A DNA stretch of 64,000 nucleotides, taken from NCBI RefSeq assembly GCF_027923705.1, contig NZ_AP026442.1, positions 930,001-994,000 on the forward strand, read 5' to 3'. Positions 25,073-33,675 of this stretch are shown here, piece after piece; the first letter of the stretch is position 1; each line of letters starts with the position of its first letter. The notes beneath the pieces are model-generated. The model did no database searches and was not told the origin of the DNA. It worked only from the letters and a program-made list of their open reading frames with translations. Origin of the DNA: Cellulomonas sp. NTE-D12 (GTDB lineage: Bacteria > Actinomycetota > Actinomycetes > Actinomycetales > Cellulomonadaceae). Both the position numbers and the translations under genes were made by a program.

Positions 25073-25543
25073 TCAGGAGTCGAGGTGCGCGTCGAGGTCC
25101 GCGTTGAGCCGTCGCAGCATGTGCGCCAGCGTGCCGAGGTCCTCCTCGGACCAGGCCGAGAGCACCTCGCGGTAGACGGCGTTGCGCGCCGCCCGGGTGC
25201 GTGCGAGCGCGTCGAGACCCTCCGACGTCGCGGAGATCACCTGGTGCCGTCCGTCGCGCGGGTCCTTGCCGCGGCGGACGTGGCCGGCCTCCTCCATCGC
25301 GACGACCTGCCGGGTCACCGTCGACCCGTCGAGCCGCAGCTCGTCCGCGATGCGGGTGATGGTGGAGGGCCCGTTCGACTCCAGCAGCCGGAGCGCGAGG
25401 TAGGCGGACCGCTCCAGGGCCCCGTCCATGAGGCGGGAGCGGCGACGGTTCCGGTCCGAGAGGCGCAGCAGCAGCGCCACCTCGGTCTCGATGCGCCCGA
25501 TGCGGTCGTCGGACCTCGGGGCCGTCTGGGCCGTTGCCGTCAT
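25073..25543 (-). CDS. MarR-family transcriptional regulator
   Basis: Winged-helix regulator of 156 residues. Recognition block ITRIADELRLDGSTVTRQVVAMEEAGHVRRG and wing DPRDGRHQVISATSEGL are standard MarR. The ATG at 25543 has GGGGGA upstream; a longer open frame to 25696 runs through the intergenic operator and is not used. It is divergent from an MFS transporter across a gap with repeated half-sites, so autoregulation and control of the pump are likely. Inducer unknown. Confidence 0.9.
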   Translation of the reverse strand: MTATAQTAPRSDDRIGRIETEVALLLRLSDRNRRRSRLMDGALERSAYLALRLLESNGPSTITRIADELRLDGSTVTRQVVAMEEAGHVRRGKDPRDGRHQVISATSEGLDALARTRAARNAVYREVLSAWSEEDLGTLAHMLRRLNADLDAHLDS

Positions 25544-25560
25544 GAGACATCCCCCTGAAC

Positions 25561-25610
25561 CAGGTGTATGGTACAAGTAAATCACTGGTGCATACAGCAA
25601 TCGATGCACC
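25561..25610. promoter_or_regulatory. Repeats in the marR-MFS gap, candidate MarR operators
   Basis: GGTGCAT at 25587-25593 pairs with ATGCACC at 25604-25610. TGTATG at 25565-25570 pairs with CATACA at 25591-25596. AGGTGTATG (25562-25570) and TGGTGCATA (25586-25594) also look like imperfect direct repeats. This AT-richer stretch is the only one in the gap and is well placed to act on both genes. Confidence 0.55.
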
Positions 25611-25655
25611 GGCCGCACGACGAGGTGCGCACCACCGTCCTCCACAGGGAGCCGC

Positions 25656-26894
25656 ATGAGCGCCACCACGCGCGACGAACCGCACCGCACCGCCATCTAC
25701 GCCACCGCGCTGACCGCCTTCTTCGCGATCGCGGGCATCGCTGTGGTCGATCCCATCCTGCCCGTCATCGGCAGCTCGCTGGGCGCTTCCACGTGGCAGA
25801 TCGAGCTGCTGTTCACGGCCTACATCGCCGTGATGGCCCTCGGCATGGTGCCCGCCGTGATGTCCACGGGGCGGTTCGGGTACAAGAAGGTGCTCACCGC
25901 GGGGGTCTCGGTCGTGGCGGTCGCCGCGCTGGCGGCGTCGGCGGTCGGCGGCATCGGGCAGCTCGCGGCGCTCCGTGGGCTGTGGGGCCTGGGCAACGCG
26001 ATGTTCTTCGCGACGGCGATGAGCCTGCTCGTCGCGCTCGCACGGCAGAGCGAGTGGGTGGTCGAGCTCTTCGAGACGTGCGTCGGCCTCGGGTTCGCCG
26101 TCGGGCCGCTGATCGGCGGCCTGCTCGGCAGGATCAGCTGGCGGGTGCCGTTCATGGCGTGCGGCGTGCTGATGGTGGCGGCTGCCGTCATGTCGGTGTC
26201 CCGGCTGCGTGACCCCGACGAGAAGCCGTCGCGACTCCGTCTGACCGACGTCTTCGCCTCGTTCCGCAAGCCGGCGTTCATCGCGCTGTGCGCGCTGACC
26301 GCGACCTACAACTTCGTCTTCTTCGTGGTGCTCGGCTACACACCGGTGGCGCTGCACCTGTCGGTGGTGCCGCTCGGCCTGGTGTTCACCGCGTGGGGGA
26401 TCGGCCTCGCGTTCGGCATCCTGGTGGTCGGCCACCGGCTCGCGCACCGCATCGGTGCGGTGGCGACCGTCGGCCTCGCGGTGCTGGTGCTGACCGGCTG
26501 CCTCGTCGGCCTGGCCGTGTCGACCAGCACCACGGTGTCGATCGTCGTGCTGGTGGTCGCCGGCATCTGCATGGGCGTCTGCAACGCGAACCTCACGGAC
26601 CTGGCGCTGGCCACCGGCCTGCCGGACCGGCGGTCCACCACCGGTGCCTTCAACCTGGTCCGGTGGGGCTTCGCCGCGCCGGCGCCGGTGATCTCCGGCC
26701 TGGTCGCCGAGCACGTCGGGCTCAAGGCGCCCTTCTGGGTCGCCGTCGTGGTGCTGGGCGTGGGTCTGGTGGTGTTCGCGCTCACCAGCCACGTGATGGC
26801 TCGGGCTGCGGGCGAGAAGACGCTGTGGTCCCGATGGAACGCCGGCGCCCGTGCGGCGGAGCTGACGCCCGGTGAGGCGATGGGCGAGATCTGA
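25656..26894 (+). CDS. MFS transporter (12-TM, drug efflux type)
   Basis: Major facilitator of 412 residues with 12 hydrophobic segments. It has the TM1 region FFAIAGIAVVDPILPVIGSSLG with an acidic residue as in DHA1 pumps, motif A-like STGRFGYKKVL between TM2 and TM3, and GLGFAVGPLIGGLLG (motif C-like, seen in exporters) in TM5. GGGAG lies upstream of ATG 25656. It is divergent from marR and closed by a 19-bp hairpin. A role in export of a toxic or signalling compound is inferred from the MarR pairing. Confidence 0.9.
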   Translation: MSATTRDEPHRTAIYATALTAFFAIAGIAVVDPILPVIGSSLGASTWQIELLFTAYIAVMALGMVPAVMSTGRFGYKKVLTAGVSVVAVAALAASAVGGIGQLAALRGLWGLGNAMFFATAMSLLVALARQSEWVVELFETCVGLGFAVGPLIGGLLGRISWRVPFMACGVLMVAAAVMSVSRLRDPDEKPSRLRLTDVFASFRKPAFIALCALTATYNFVFFVVLGYTPVALHLSVVPLGLVFTAWGIGLAFGILVVGHRLAHRIGAVATVGLAVLVLTGCLVGLAVSTSTTVSIVVLVVAGICMGVCNANLTDLALATGLPDRRSTTGAFNLVRWGFAAPAPVISGLVAEHVGLKAPFWVAVVVLGVGLVVFALTSHVMARAAGEKTLWSRWNAGARAAELTPGEAMGEI

Positions 26895-26915
26895 GCTGCG
26901 CCTGCAGGGCTGGAC

Positions 26916-26958
26916 AGCACGACGGCTGGGTCACCGCGAGGTGCCCAGCCGTCGTGCT
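26916..26958. terminator. Bidirectional terminator between MFS and ABC genes
   Basis: Outer arms 26916-26930 and 26944-26958 are a perfect 15-bp stem. Inside, CACC-GCGA-GGTG adds 4 bp closed by a GNRA-type loop, with one bulged T. It serves convergent genes ending at 26894 and 26969. Confidence 0.75.
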
Positions 26959-26968
26959 CCCGGAACGG

Positions 26969-27844
26969 TCAGGCGTCGCGCGACCGGAGGCGGATGGCCG
27001 CGAAGGCCAGGATGACCACGACCCAGGCGACCAGCACCGCGTAGCCCTGCCATGCGCTGAGGTGCACGTGGTACAGGTTCGCGTCGTTGGTCGCGGTGAG
27101 CTGCTGCTCTGTCATCGTCAACCTGCTGCCCGCCGAGGCGGGGAGGAAGGGCGTGACGTGCTGCAGCCACTTCCACACGACCTGGGCCAGCACGTTCAGC
27201 ACGTTCTCGATCACCAGCAGGAGCGTCAGGACCACGCCCAGTGCTGCCGCCGAGTGGCGCAGCAGCGCGCCGAGGGAGAACGCGAACAGGGTGGTCGTGG
27301 TCAGGTAGAGCGCGGTGCCGAGGACGATGCGCTGCACCTGCGGGTCGCCGGCGTCGAGGCTGCCTCCCGTGGAGTGCAGGATCGCCGACGCCAGTACGGC
27401 GCTGAGCAGCACGGTCACCAGGGTGAGCACGAGGGTGACGACAGCCACCACCGCAGCCTTGGCCCACAGGACGGGGAGGCGCGTGGGGACCGCTGTCAGG
27501 CTGGCGCGGATCATGCCGGTGCTGTACTCGGACGTCACCGTGAGCACGCCGAGCACGGCGAGCGGGATCATCGCCAGCTGGGCGCCGGCGCTCAGCGGGA
27601 TCAGGGGGAGGGGACCCGCCTCGTTGACCTGCTGCTGGGCGCTCAGCGCCCGCATGCCGAACGAGACCGCCACCACCAGGCCGACGAAGACCGCTGCCGT
27701 GAGCGCAAGGGTCCAGTACGTCGAGCGGACCGTCCAGAACTTGAGCCACTCGGACCGCAGCACGTGCAGCGGCGAGAGTCGCAGGTCCGACCGTGCGGGC
27801 TGCTGCGAGGGCGTGGTCGCCGGGGTCGTGGTCGCGGTGCTCAT
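26969..27844 (-). CDS. ABC-2 type transporter permease
   Basis: Membrane subunit of 291 residues with six hydrophobic segments. The N-terminal cytoplasmic LHVLRSEWLKFWTVRSTYWTL is the usual amphipathic entry of ABC-2 permeases, and VTSEYSTGMIRASLTAVPTR is the conserved cytoplasmic loop after TM2. It overlaps the upstream ATPase gene by four bases (ATGA), so the two make one exporter. Substrate unknown; such pairs often act on peptides or lipids at the membrane. Confidence 0.88.
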   Translation of the reverse strand: MSTATTTPATTPSQQPARSDLRLSPLHVLRSEWLKFWTVRSTYWTLALTAAVFVGLVVAVSFGMRALSAQQQVNEAGPLPLIPLSAGAQLAMIPLAVLGVLTVTSEYSTGMIRASLTAVPTRLPVLWAKAAVVAVVTLVLTLVTVLLSAVLASAILHSTGGSLDAGDPQVQRIVLGTALYLTTTTLFAFSLGALLRHSAAALGVVLTLLLVIENVLNVLAQVVWKWLQHVTPFLPASAGSRLTMTEQQLTATNDANLYHVHLSAWQGYAVLVAWVVVILAFAAIRLRSRDA

Positions 27845-28887
27845 CGCACGTCCTCCTGCACGTCGGTCTGCGCGCCGGCGGCCGGCGCGGTCGGTGGCAC
27901 CGGGGGTCGGGCGGTGGACGGCGGTCCGCTGGGCACGGCCTGCCCGCCGCCCGGGTAGCCCGTGCGCGGATCTGCCGGGGCCGCCACACCCGAGTGGTAC
28001 TCGACCTCCTCGGCGGTCAGCGCGAGGTAGGCATCCTCGAGCGAGCCGCTGACCGTGGTCAGCTCGTGGAGCACGATGCCGTGCGCCGCGGCCGCCTCGC
28101 CGACGGCCTCCGGCCCGGTGCCGACCACCTGGAGCACGCCGGGCTCGGCGCTGTCGACGGTCGCGCCCGCCCCTCGCAGCACGTCGGCCAGCTCGGTGGC
28201 GCGCGGGCTGCGCACCCGCACGGTGGAGTGGGTCGCACCGGCGACCACCTGCTCCACGGGCGCGTCCGCGATGATCCGACCGCGGCCGATCACGATGATG
28301 TGGTCCGCCGTGACCGCCATCTCGCTCATCAGGTGCGAGGAGAGGAAGACGGTCCGGCCCTGCGACGCGAGGTACTTGACCAGCGTGCGGACCCAGATCA
28401 CGCCCTCGGGGTCCAGGCCGTTCACCGGCTCGTCGAGGATCAGCGTGTGCGGGTCGCCGAGCAGGGCGACGGCAACGCCGAGCCGCTGGTTCATGCCGAG
28501 CGAGAAGCCGCCGACGCGCTTGCCGGCGACGGTGCCGAGCCCGGTCAGCTCGATCACCTCGTCCACGCGGCGTTCGCCGATGCCGTGCGTGGCGGCCATC
28601 GCGCGCAGGTGCCCGCGGGCCGTGCGTCCGGGGTGGACCGCCCGCGCCTCGAGCAGCGCCCCGACCTCCGTCAGCGGCGACCGGTGTGCGGCGTAGTGCT
28701 TGCCGTTCACCGTCACGTCGCCGGCGGTCGGCCGGTCGAGGCCGACGATCATCCGCATCGTGGTGGACTTGCCCGCCCCGTTGGGACCGAGGAACCCCGT
28801 GACCCGTCCGGGCTGCACGGTGAAGCTCGCCCCGTCCACGGCGGTGGTGTGCCCGTACCGCTTCGTCAGACCGTGTGCCTCGATCAT
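27841..28887 (-). CDS. ABC transporter ATP-binding protein (ABC-2 exporter)
   Basis: ATPase of 348 residues pairing with the downstream permease. Walker A GPNGAGKSTT near residue 39, ABC signature as FSLGMNQR, Walker B LILDEPVNGLDPEG and the switch SSHLMSEM are all present. Beyond residue ~290 there is a Pro/Ala/Thr-rich tail unusual for this family. ATG 28887 gives the normal IEAHGLTKRYG front. A TACGGT -10 lies ~95 bases upstream. BcrA-like homologues confer resistance or immunity, but nothing here identifies the substrate. Confidence 0.9.
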   Translation of the reverse strand: MIEAHGLTKRYGHTTAVDGASFTVQPGRVTGFLGPNGAGKSTTMRMIVGLDRPTAGDVTVNGKHYAAHRSPLTEVGALLEARAVHPGRTARGHLRAMAATHGIGERRVDEVIELTGLGTVAGKRVGGFSLGMNQRLGVAVALLGDPHTLILDEPVNGLDPEGVIWVRTLVKYLASQGRTVFLSSHLMSEMAVTADHIIVIGRGRIIADAPVEQVVAGATHSTVRVRSPRATELADVLRGAGATVDSAEPGVLQVVGTGPEAVGEAAAAHGIVLHELTTVSGSLEDAYLALTAEEVEYHSGVAAPADPRTGYPGGGQAVPSGPPSTARPPVPPTAPAAGAQTDVQEDVR

Positions 28888-28983
28888 CGCCGTCCCGCTC
28901 GCATCGTCCGACCGTCCGTCTCGTCCTGTGAGGTGGGGGCCGGAGACCTGCGGAACGCGCCGACTGCTCGACGACCCCACACG

Positions 28984-28989
28984 ACCGTA
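28984..28989 (-). promoter_or_regulatory. Candidate -10 TACGGT for the ABC-2 operon
   Basis: On the minus strand TACGGT occupies 28989-28984. The 219-base gap to cystathionine beta-synthase (28888-29106) shows no other clear element. Confidence 0.35.
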
Positions 28990-29106
28990 GGCGACGAGGG
29001 CTCGTCTTGGGGCCGGTTCGACCGACCAGATACCCGGCCGATGCTCCGGCTCGCCGTCCGTCGGCGTCGCGGTCGGTGACCAGGCCGGCGATGAGAAGGT
29101 GGGCCG

Positions 29107-30513
29107 GTGACGTACGCGCAGCACATCTCCGAGCTGGTGGGGCACACGCCGCTGGTCCGGCTGAACTCGGTGACGGCGGGCCTGGCGGCCACCGTCCTGG
29201 CGAAGGTCGAGTACCTCAACCCCGGCGGCTCGGTGAAGGACCGGATCGCCCTGCGGATGATCGAGGCGGCCGAGCAGTCCGGCGCGCTGCGCCCCGGCGG
29301 CACGATCGTCGAGCCGACCAGCGGGAACACCGGCGTCGGGCTCGCGCTGGTCGCGCAGCGCAAGGGGTACCGCTGCGTGTTCGTCTGCCCGGACAAGGTC
29401 AGCCAGGACAAGCGCGACGTGCTGCGCGCGTACGGCGCCGAGGTCGTCGTCACCCCGACCGCCGTGCCGCCCGACCACCCGGAGTCGTACTACTCCGTCT
29501 CGGACCGCCTGGTCCGCGAGATCGAGGGGGCGTGGAAGCCGGACCAGTACTCCAACCCGAACGGTCCGGCGAGCCACTACGCCAGCACCGGTCCGGAGAT
29601 CTGGGAGGGCACCGAGGGGACGATCACGCACCTGGTCGCGGGCGTCGGCACCGGCGGGACGATCACCGGTACCGGGCGCTACCTGCACGACGTGTCGGCG
29701 GACCGGCCGGTGGAGCTCGGGGGACGGGTCCGGGTGGTGGGCGCGGACCCGGCGGGGTCGGTCTACTCCGGCGGTGACGGGCGGCCGTACCTGGTCGAGG
29801 GCGTGGGGGAGGACTTCTGGCCGCGCGCGTACGACCCGTCGGTGCCGGACGAGATCGTCCCGGTGTCCGATGCCGAGTCGTTCGCGATGACGCGCCGGCT
29901 CGCGCGCGAGGAGGCGCTGCTGGTCGGTGGCTCGTCCGGGATGGCCGTCGAGGCGGCGCTGCGGGTGGCGCGTCGGCTGCAGGACGAGGACCCGGTGGCG
30001 GCGGCGCGCGTCGCGATCGTCGTGCTGCTGCCGGACGGCGGCCGGGGGTACCTGTCCAAGATCTTCAACGACTCGTGGATGCGGTCCTACGGCTTCCTCG
30101 CAGCCGGCGAGGGCGCCACGGTCGCCGACGTGCTGCGCTCCAAGGACGGGGCCATGCCGGCGCTGGTGCACACCCACCCCACCGAGACGGTGCGCGACGC
30201 GATCGAGATCATGCGTGAGTTCGGGGTCTCGCAGATGCCCGTGGTCGGTGCGGAGCCGCCGGTGAAGATCGGCGAGGTGGCCGGCTCGGTCAGCGAGCGC
30301 GGGCTGCTGGACGCGGTGTTCGGCGGCTCGGCGGCGCTGGCCGACCGCGTCGACCGGCACATGTCGCCCCCGCTGCCGCTGATCGGCTCCGGCGAGCCGG
30401 TGGACGCCGCGCGGGCGGCGCTGCAGGGCGCCGACGCGCTGATGGTGGTGCAGGACGGGCAGCCGGTCGGCGTGCTGACCCGGCACGACCTGCTGGGGTT
30501 CCTGGCCCGCTGA
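29107..30513 (+). CDS. Cystathionine beta-synthase (PLP enzyme with CBS domain pair)
   Basis: Condenses L-serine and homocysteine to cystathionine in reverse transsulfuration. It has 468 residues: type-II PLP fold with NPGGSVKDR (PLP lysine at residue 44), PTSGNTGVGLALVA, the phosphate loop GVGTGGTITGTGRYL, and GGSSGMAVEAAL. A C-terminal CBS pair follows (~340-468; THPTETVRDAIEIMREFGVSQMPVV and VVQDGQPVGVLTRHDLLGFL). GTG start preceded by AAGGTGG. The CBS pair separates it from plain cysteine synthase. metB lies 7 kb downstream on the same strand. Confidence 0.92.
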   Translation: MTYAQHISELVGHTPLVRLNSVTAGLAATVLAKVEYLNPGGSVKDRIALRMIEAAEQSGALRPGGTIVEPTSGNTGVGLALVAQRKGYRCVFVCPDKVSQDKRDVLRAYGAEVVVTPTAVPPDHPESYYSVSDRLVREIEGAWKPDQYSNPNGPASHYASTGPEIWEGTEGTITHLVAGVGTGGTITGTGRYLHDVSADRPVELGGRVRVVGADPAGSVYSGGDGRPYLVEGVGEDFWPRAYDPSVPDEIVPVSDAESFAMTRRLAREEALLVGGSSGMAVEAALRVARRLQDEDPVAAARVAIVVLLPDGGRGYLSKIFNDSWMRSYGFLAAGEGATVADVLRSKDGAMPALVHTHPTETVRDAIEIMREFGVSQMPVVGAEPPVKIGEVAGSVSERGLLDAVFGGSAALADRVDRHMSPPLPLIGSGEPVDAARAALQGADALMVVQDGQPVGVLTRHDLLGFLAR

Positions 30514-30544
30514 GCCGGGGCGCGGGCACCGTCGCTCGGTGCTC

Positions 30545-30550
30545 TAGCCT
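30545..30550 (+). promoter_or_regulatory. Candidate -10 TAGCCT for the CE7 esterase
   Basis: TAGCCT, 45 bases before GTG 30595; GAGGAG at 30585-30590 gives a good ribosome site. Confidence 0.45.
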
Positions 30551-30594
30551 CGTGCCCGTCGCGCCGGCGCGGCGCGTGCGAGACGAGGAGCAAC

Positions 30595-31611
30595 GTGGCG
30601 ATCTTCGACCTGTCCCTGCCCGAGCTGCGGGCGTACCTGCCGCAGCTGGACGAGCCCGCCGACCTGGACGACTTCTGGTCCGGGACGCTGGCGGAGGGGC
30701 GGGGGCACGACCTGGCGCTGACCGTCGAGCCGGTCGACACGGGGCTGCGGCTGATCGAGGCGTTCGACGTGACGTTCGCGGGCTTCGCTGGCGACCCGAT
30801 CCGCGCGTGGCTGACCCGGCCCGCAGGGGTGACCGAGCCGCTGCCGGCGGTCGTCGAGTACATCGGCTACGGCGGCGGGCGCGGGTTCGCGCACGAGCAC
30901 CTGGCCTGGGCGGCCGCCGGCTACGTGCATCTGCTGATGGACACCCGCGGGCAGGGCTCCACCTGGGGCACCGGTGGTCACACGCCCGACCCGGAGGGCA
31001 GCGGCCCGGCCGCGAACGGCGTGATGACCCGTGGCGTCCTCGACCCGGCGACGTACTACTACCGCCGGCTGATCACCGACGCGGTGCGCGCGGTCGACGC
31101 CGTCCGCGCCCTGCCTGGGGTGGACCCGGCGCGCGTCGCCGTCACGGGTGGCAGCCAGGGCGGCGGGCTCGCGCTCGCGGTGTCGGGCCTCGCGGACGGC
31201 CTGGTCGCGGCGATGCCCGACGTGCCGTTCCTGTGCCACTTCCCGCGGGCGATGGCCCTCACCGACAACTTCCCGTACGGGGAGGTGGTGCAGTACCTCG
31301 CCGTGCACCGCGACCACGTGGACCAGGTGCTGCGCACCCTGTCCTACGTCGACGGCGTGCACCTCGGGCGACGGGCGTCCGCACCGGCGCTGTTCTCGGT
31401 CGCGCTGCGCGACCAGACGTGCCCGCCGTCCACCGTCTTCGCCGCGTACAACCACTACGGGACCCTGGCCGTCGGCGCCCGGCCCGACCGGGACATCGAG
31501 GTGTACGAGTTCAACCAGCACGAGGGCGGGCTGGGGTACCAGCTCGACCGTCAGCTGCGCTGGCTCGCGGACGTGCTGGCCAGCGCGCCGACCAGCCCCC
31601 TCACCAGGTAG
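30595..31611 (+). CDS. Acetylxylan esterase / cephalosporin-C deacetylase (CE7)
   Basis: Cytosolic alpha/beta-hydrolase of 338 residues that removes acetyl groups from xylo-oligosaccharides or similar acetylated sugars. Family marks are the N-terminal FDLSLPELRAYLPQLDEPADLDDFW front, YIGYGGGRG (oxyanion region), MDTRGQGS, and the nucleophile elbow GGSQGGG. Predicted triad Ser187, Asp273 (LRDQTCPPST), His309 (NQHEGG) closely matches known CE7 enzymes. No signal peptide, so it acts on imported oligomers. Its last 61 bases overlap the convergent TetR gene. Confidence 0.92.
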   Translation: MAIFDLSLPELRAYLPQLDEPADLDDFWSGTLAEGRGHDLALTVEPVDTGLRLIEAFDVTFAGFAGDPIRAWLTRPAGVTEPLPAVVEYIGYGGGRGFAHEHLAWAAAGYVHLLMDTRGQGSTWGTGGHTPDPEGSGPAANGVMTRGVLDPATYYYRRLITDAVRAVDAVRALPGVDPARVAVTGGSQGGGLALAVSGLADGLVAAMPDVPFLCHFPRAMALTDNFPYGEVVQYLAVHRDHVDQVLRTLSYVDGVHLGRRASAPALFSVALRDQTCPPSTVFAAYNHYGTLAVGARPDRDIEVYEFNQHEGGLGYQLDRQLRWLADVLASAPTSPLTR

Positions 31612-32147
31612 TCGAAGCTCACCTCGAGGTCGTCGGGCATCCCGAAGCCCCCGGCCGCCTCGAGGACGACGAAGCCGTGCACGGCGGACCGGACCGCGCG
31701 GACGGCGTCCACGTGCCGGTCGGCGGGCACGTCGAGCTCCCCGACGGCGCGGGCGACGACGGCCACGCTGCGGGCCGCCGCGGCCTGCAGCTCGGTCGCT
31801 TCCTCCGGTACGCCCAGCAGCTCGGTCTGCGTCGCGGCGTAGCGGCCGGGGTGGTCGTGGGCGAACCGCCGCATCGTCCACGCCAGCGCGACCAGCGCGT
31901 CGGCACCCTGACGGCCTTCAGCCGTCTGCTCGAGGGCGTCGGCGAGCTGCTCGATGCACCGCTGGGCGACCGCTCGGCGCAGCGCGGGCAGACCGGCCAC
32001 GTGCTTGTACAGGCTCGGCACCGCGACGCCGGCCCGTGCCGCGATCGCGGCGAGGGTCAGGTCGGCGTAGCCCGTCGGGCCGCCGTCGTCGACCACCGCC
32101 AGCGCGAGCCGCAGTACGGCGTCCGGGTCGAGGCCGGCGCGCGGCAC
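31551..32147 (-). CDS. TetR/AcrR-family regulator
   Basis: Regulator of 198 residues. The HTH covers LTLAAIAARAGVAVPSLYKHVAG at about residues 27-49. The C-terminal ligand domain has WTMRRFAHDHPGRYAATQTE, a WHG-type pattern. Start: GTG at 32147, two bases after the stop of the upstream hydrolase gene, giving PRAGLDPDAVLRLAL as the family-like N-terminus; a longer frame would run antisense-like into the hydrolase. It is co-transcribed with the hydrolase, and its probable operator lies in front of that gene. Ligand unknown. Confidence 0.88.
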   Translation of the reverse strand: MPRAGLDPDAVLRLALAVVDDGGPTGYADLTLAAIAARAGVAVPSLYKHVAGLPALRRAVAQRCIEQLADALEQTAEGRQGADALVALAWTMRRFAHDHPGRYAATQTELLGVPEEATELQAAAARSVAVVARAVGELDVPADRHVDAVRAVRSAVHGFVVLEAAGGFGMPDDLEVSFDYLVRGLVGALASTSASQRS

Positions 32148-32148
32148 G

Positions 32149-33039
32149 TCAGCGGTCCGCGGGGTCGGCGTGCCCCGCGCGCGTGGGGAGGACCAGGCGA
32201 CCCGAGGCGTCGCGAGGACGCGCCGCGAGCCAGCTGAGCGTCGCGGGCACGACGTCGTCCGCCGCCTGGTGGTGCGGGTAGTGCGCCACGTCGTCCAGGA
32301 GGACGGCGCGGGCGTCGAGCGTCTGCTCGATCCAGGCCGCCTCGGCAGCCGGGTCGCGCAGGTCGGGGTCACGGCGGCCGATGAAGGCGAGCACCGGGGC
32401 GTGGACGTCGCCGAGGCGGGCCTCGACCGGGGCGTGGGTGAGCTGCAGCGTCAGCCGGCGGAACTGGCGCAGGTGCGCCGGGTCGCTCATCGCGGCGCGG
32501 ACCGCGGCGAGGTGCTCGTCGAACCACGGTGCACGGCGGCCTCGGCTCAGCGGGGACCGGTAGTAGCTCGCCCACAGGGCGGCGCCCCACGGCCGGACGA
32601 ACATCGCGCGGTAGGCGGCGTGCATCACGTGCTCGAGGAGCGGGCCCGTCGGGGGGTTGCGCAGCAGCGGGCCGGACAGCACCAGGCCCGCGACCAGGTC
32701 GGGGCGCTCTGCCGCGGCCCAGGCGACCGAGGCCGCGCCCATCGAGCTGCCGATCAGCACGGCGGGGCCACCTAGGTGCTCGACCAGGGCGATGACGTCC
32801 GAGCCGGTGGCGAGGTCGCCGTGCAGGCGGAACGTGGTGTCCGAGTCGCCGTGGCCACGCAGGTCGGTGACGGCCGTGCGGTAGCCGGCGGCGACGAGCG
32901 GGGTGACGAGGTCCCGCCAGGTGCCGCGGAGGTCACCCATGCCGGGGACCAGGACGACGAGGGGGCCGTCGGCCGGACCGTCGACGGTGTACGCGATCCG
33001 GCCCTCAGGCCGGTCGAGGAGCTCGATGTGGTTCGTCAT
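32149..33039 (-). CDS. Alpha/beta hydrolase
   Basis: Soluble alpha/beta hydrolase of 296 residues. It shows HG-like VPGMGDLRGTW, DLRGHGDSD, the nucleophile elbow LIGSSMGAASVAW (GxSxG), and the late acid/base region GRRDPDLRDP and DVAHYPHHQ. ATG 33039 lies just inside the palindromic operator, so transcription must begin within or close to it. Likely an esterase, lipase or lactonase acting on the inducer of the co-transcribed TetR protein; that link is inference from operon structure. Confidence 0.88.
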   Translation of the reverse strand: MTNHIELLDRPEGRIAYTVDGPADGPLVVLVPGMGDLRGTWRDLVTPLVAAGYRTAVTDLRGHGDSDTTFRLHGDLATGSDVIALVEHLGGPAVLIGSSMGAASVAWAAAERPDLVAGLVLSGPLLRNPPTGPLLEHVMHAAYRAMFVRPWGAALWASYYRSPLSRGRRAPWFDEHLAAVRAAMSDPAHLRQFRRLTLQLTHAPVEARLGDVHAPVLAFIGRRDPDLRDPAAEAAWIEQTLDARAVLLDDVAHYPHHQAADDVVPATLSWLAARPRDASGRLVLPTRAGHADPADR

Positions 33040-33041
33040 GA

Positions 33042-33072
33042 CCAGAAAGCTAATGCCATTAGCCAACTCTGG
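33042..33072. promoter_or_regulatory. TetR-type operator upstream of the hydrolase-tetR operon
   Basis: GCTAATG-C-CATTAGC at 33049-33063 is a perfect 15-base palindrome. It is nested inside CCAGA (33042-33046) and TCTGG (33068-33072). It begins ten bases upstream of the hydrolase ATG, so binding there would block the operon. The divergent FKBP gene starts 130 bases away. Confidence 0.7.
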
Positions 33073-33193
33073 CAAGAGGTCGGATGAGCGTTGTGCGGCT
33101 CGGGCAGGGCAGGATGTCCGGGCACCCGGCCGCGCGGTCGGGGCCACCGGCCGCGCACGTGGCCGGACCACGAACCGGTGAGGAGACATCCCC

Positions 33194-33598
33194 ATGGCCG
33201 CAGTGCTGCCCGAGGCCTCGGGCTCGTTCGGAGACAAGCCCACGCTGACCTTCCCGGACTCGGCGGCGCCCGCCGAGCTCGAGGTGCAGGTGCTCAGCCG
33301 TGGCGACGGCGACCTGGTCGAGGCGGGTCAGGACATCGAGGTGAACTACCTCGGCCAGAGCTGGGGCGGCCGGGTGTTCGACAACTCGTACGACCGCGGC
33401 GAGTCGATCAGCTTCCCGATCGGCGTCGGCGCCGTCATCGCGGGCTGGGACGAGGGCCTGGTCGGCCAGCAGGTGGGCTCCCGCGTGCTGCTCTCGATCC
33501 CGTCGCACCTCGGCTACGGCGACCGCGGCGTGCCTCAGGCCGGAATCCGCGGCGGCGACACCCTGGTGTTCGTCGTGGACATCCTCGGCACCCACTGA
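33194..33598 (+). CDS. FKBP-type peptidyl-prolyl cis-trans isomerase
   Basis: Cytosolic single-domain PPIase of 134 residues. After ~30 residues comes the FKBP core: VEAGQDIEVNYLGQSWGGRVFDNSYDRGESISFPIG, VIAGWDEGLVGQQVGSRVLLSIPSHLGYGDRG and the final GDTLVFVVDILG. Key active-site positions Y, F, D, V/I and W are present. GAGGAGAC precedes ATG 33194. A 12-bp-stem terminator follows. Such small FKBPs are housekeeping folding catalysts. Confidence 0.94.
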   Translation: MAAVLPEASGSFGDKPTLTFPDSAAPAELEVQVLSRGDGDLVEAGQDIEVNYLGQSWGGRVFDNSYDRGESISFPIGVGAVIAGWDEGLVGQQVGSRVLLSIPSHLGYGDRGVPQAGIRGGDTLVFVVDILGTH

Positions 33599-33607
33599 CG
33601 CGTTCGT

Positions 33608-33649
33608 CGACGGCGCGGCCTCCTGCCAGGCAGGGGCGCCGCGCCGTCG
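33608..33649. terminator. Terminator between convergent FKBP and ligase genes
   Basis: A perfect 12-bp stem (33608-33619 with 33638-33649) enclosing a smaller CTGCC/GGCAG hairpin. Confidence 0.7.
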
Positions 33650-33675
33650 GCGGCTGAGGGCGACGGTAGGCCCGG

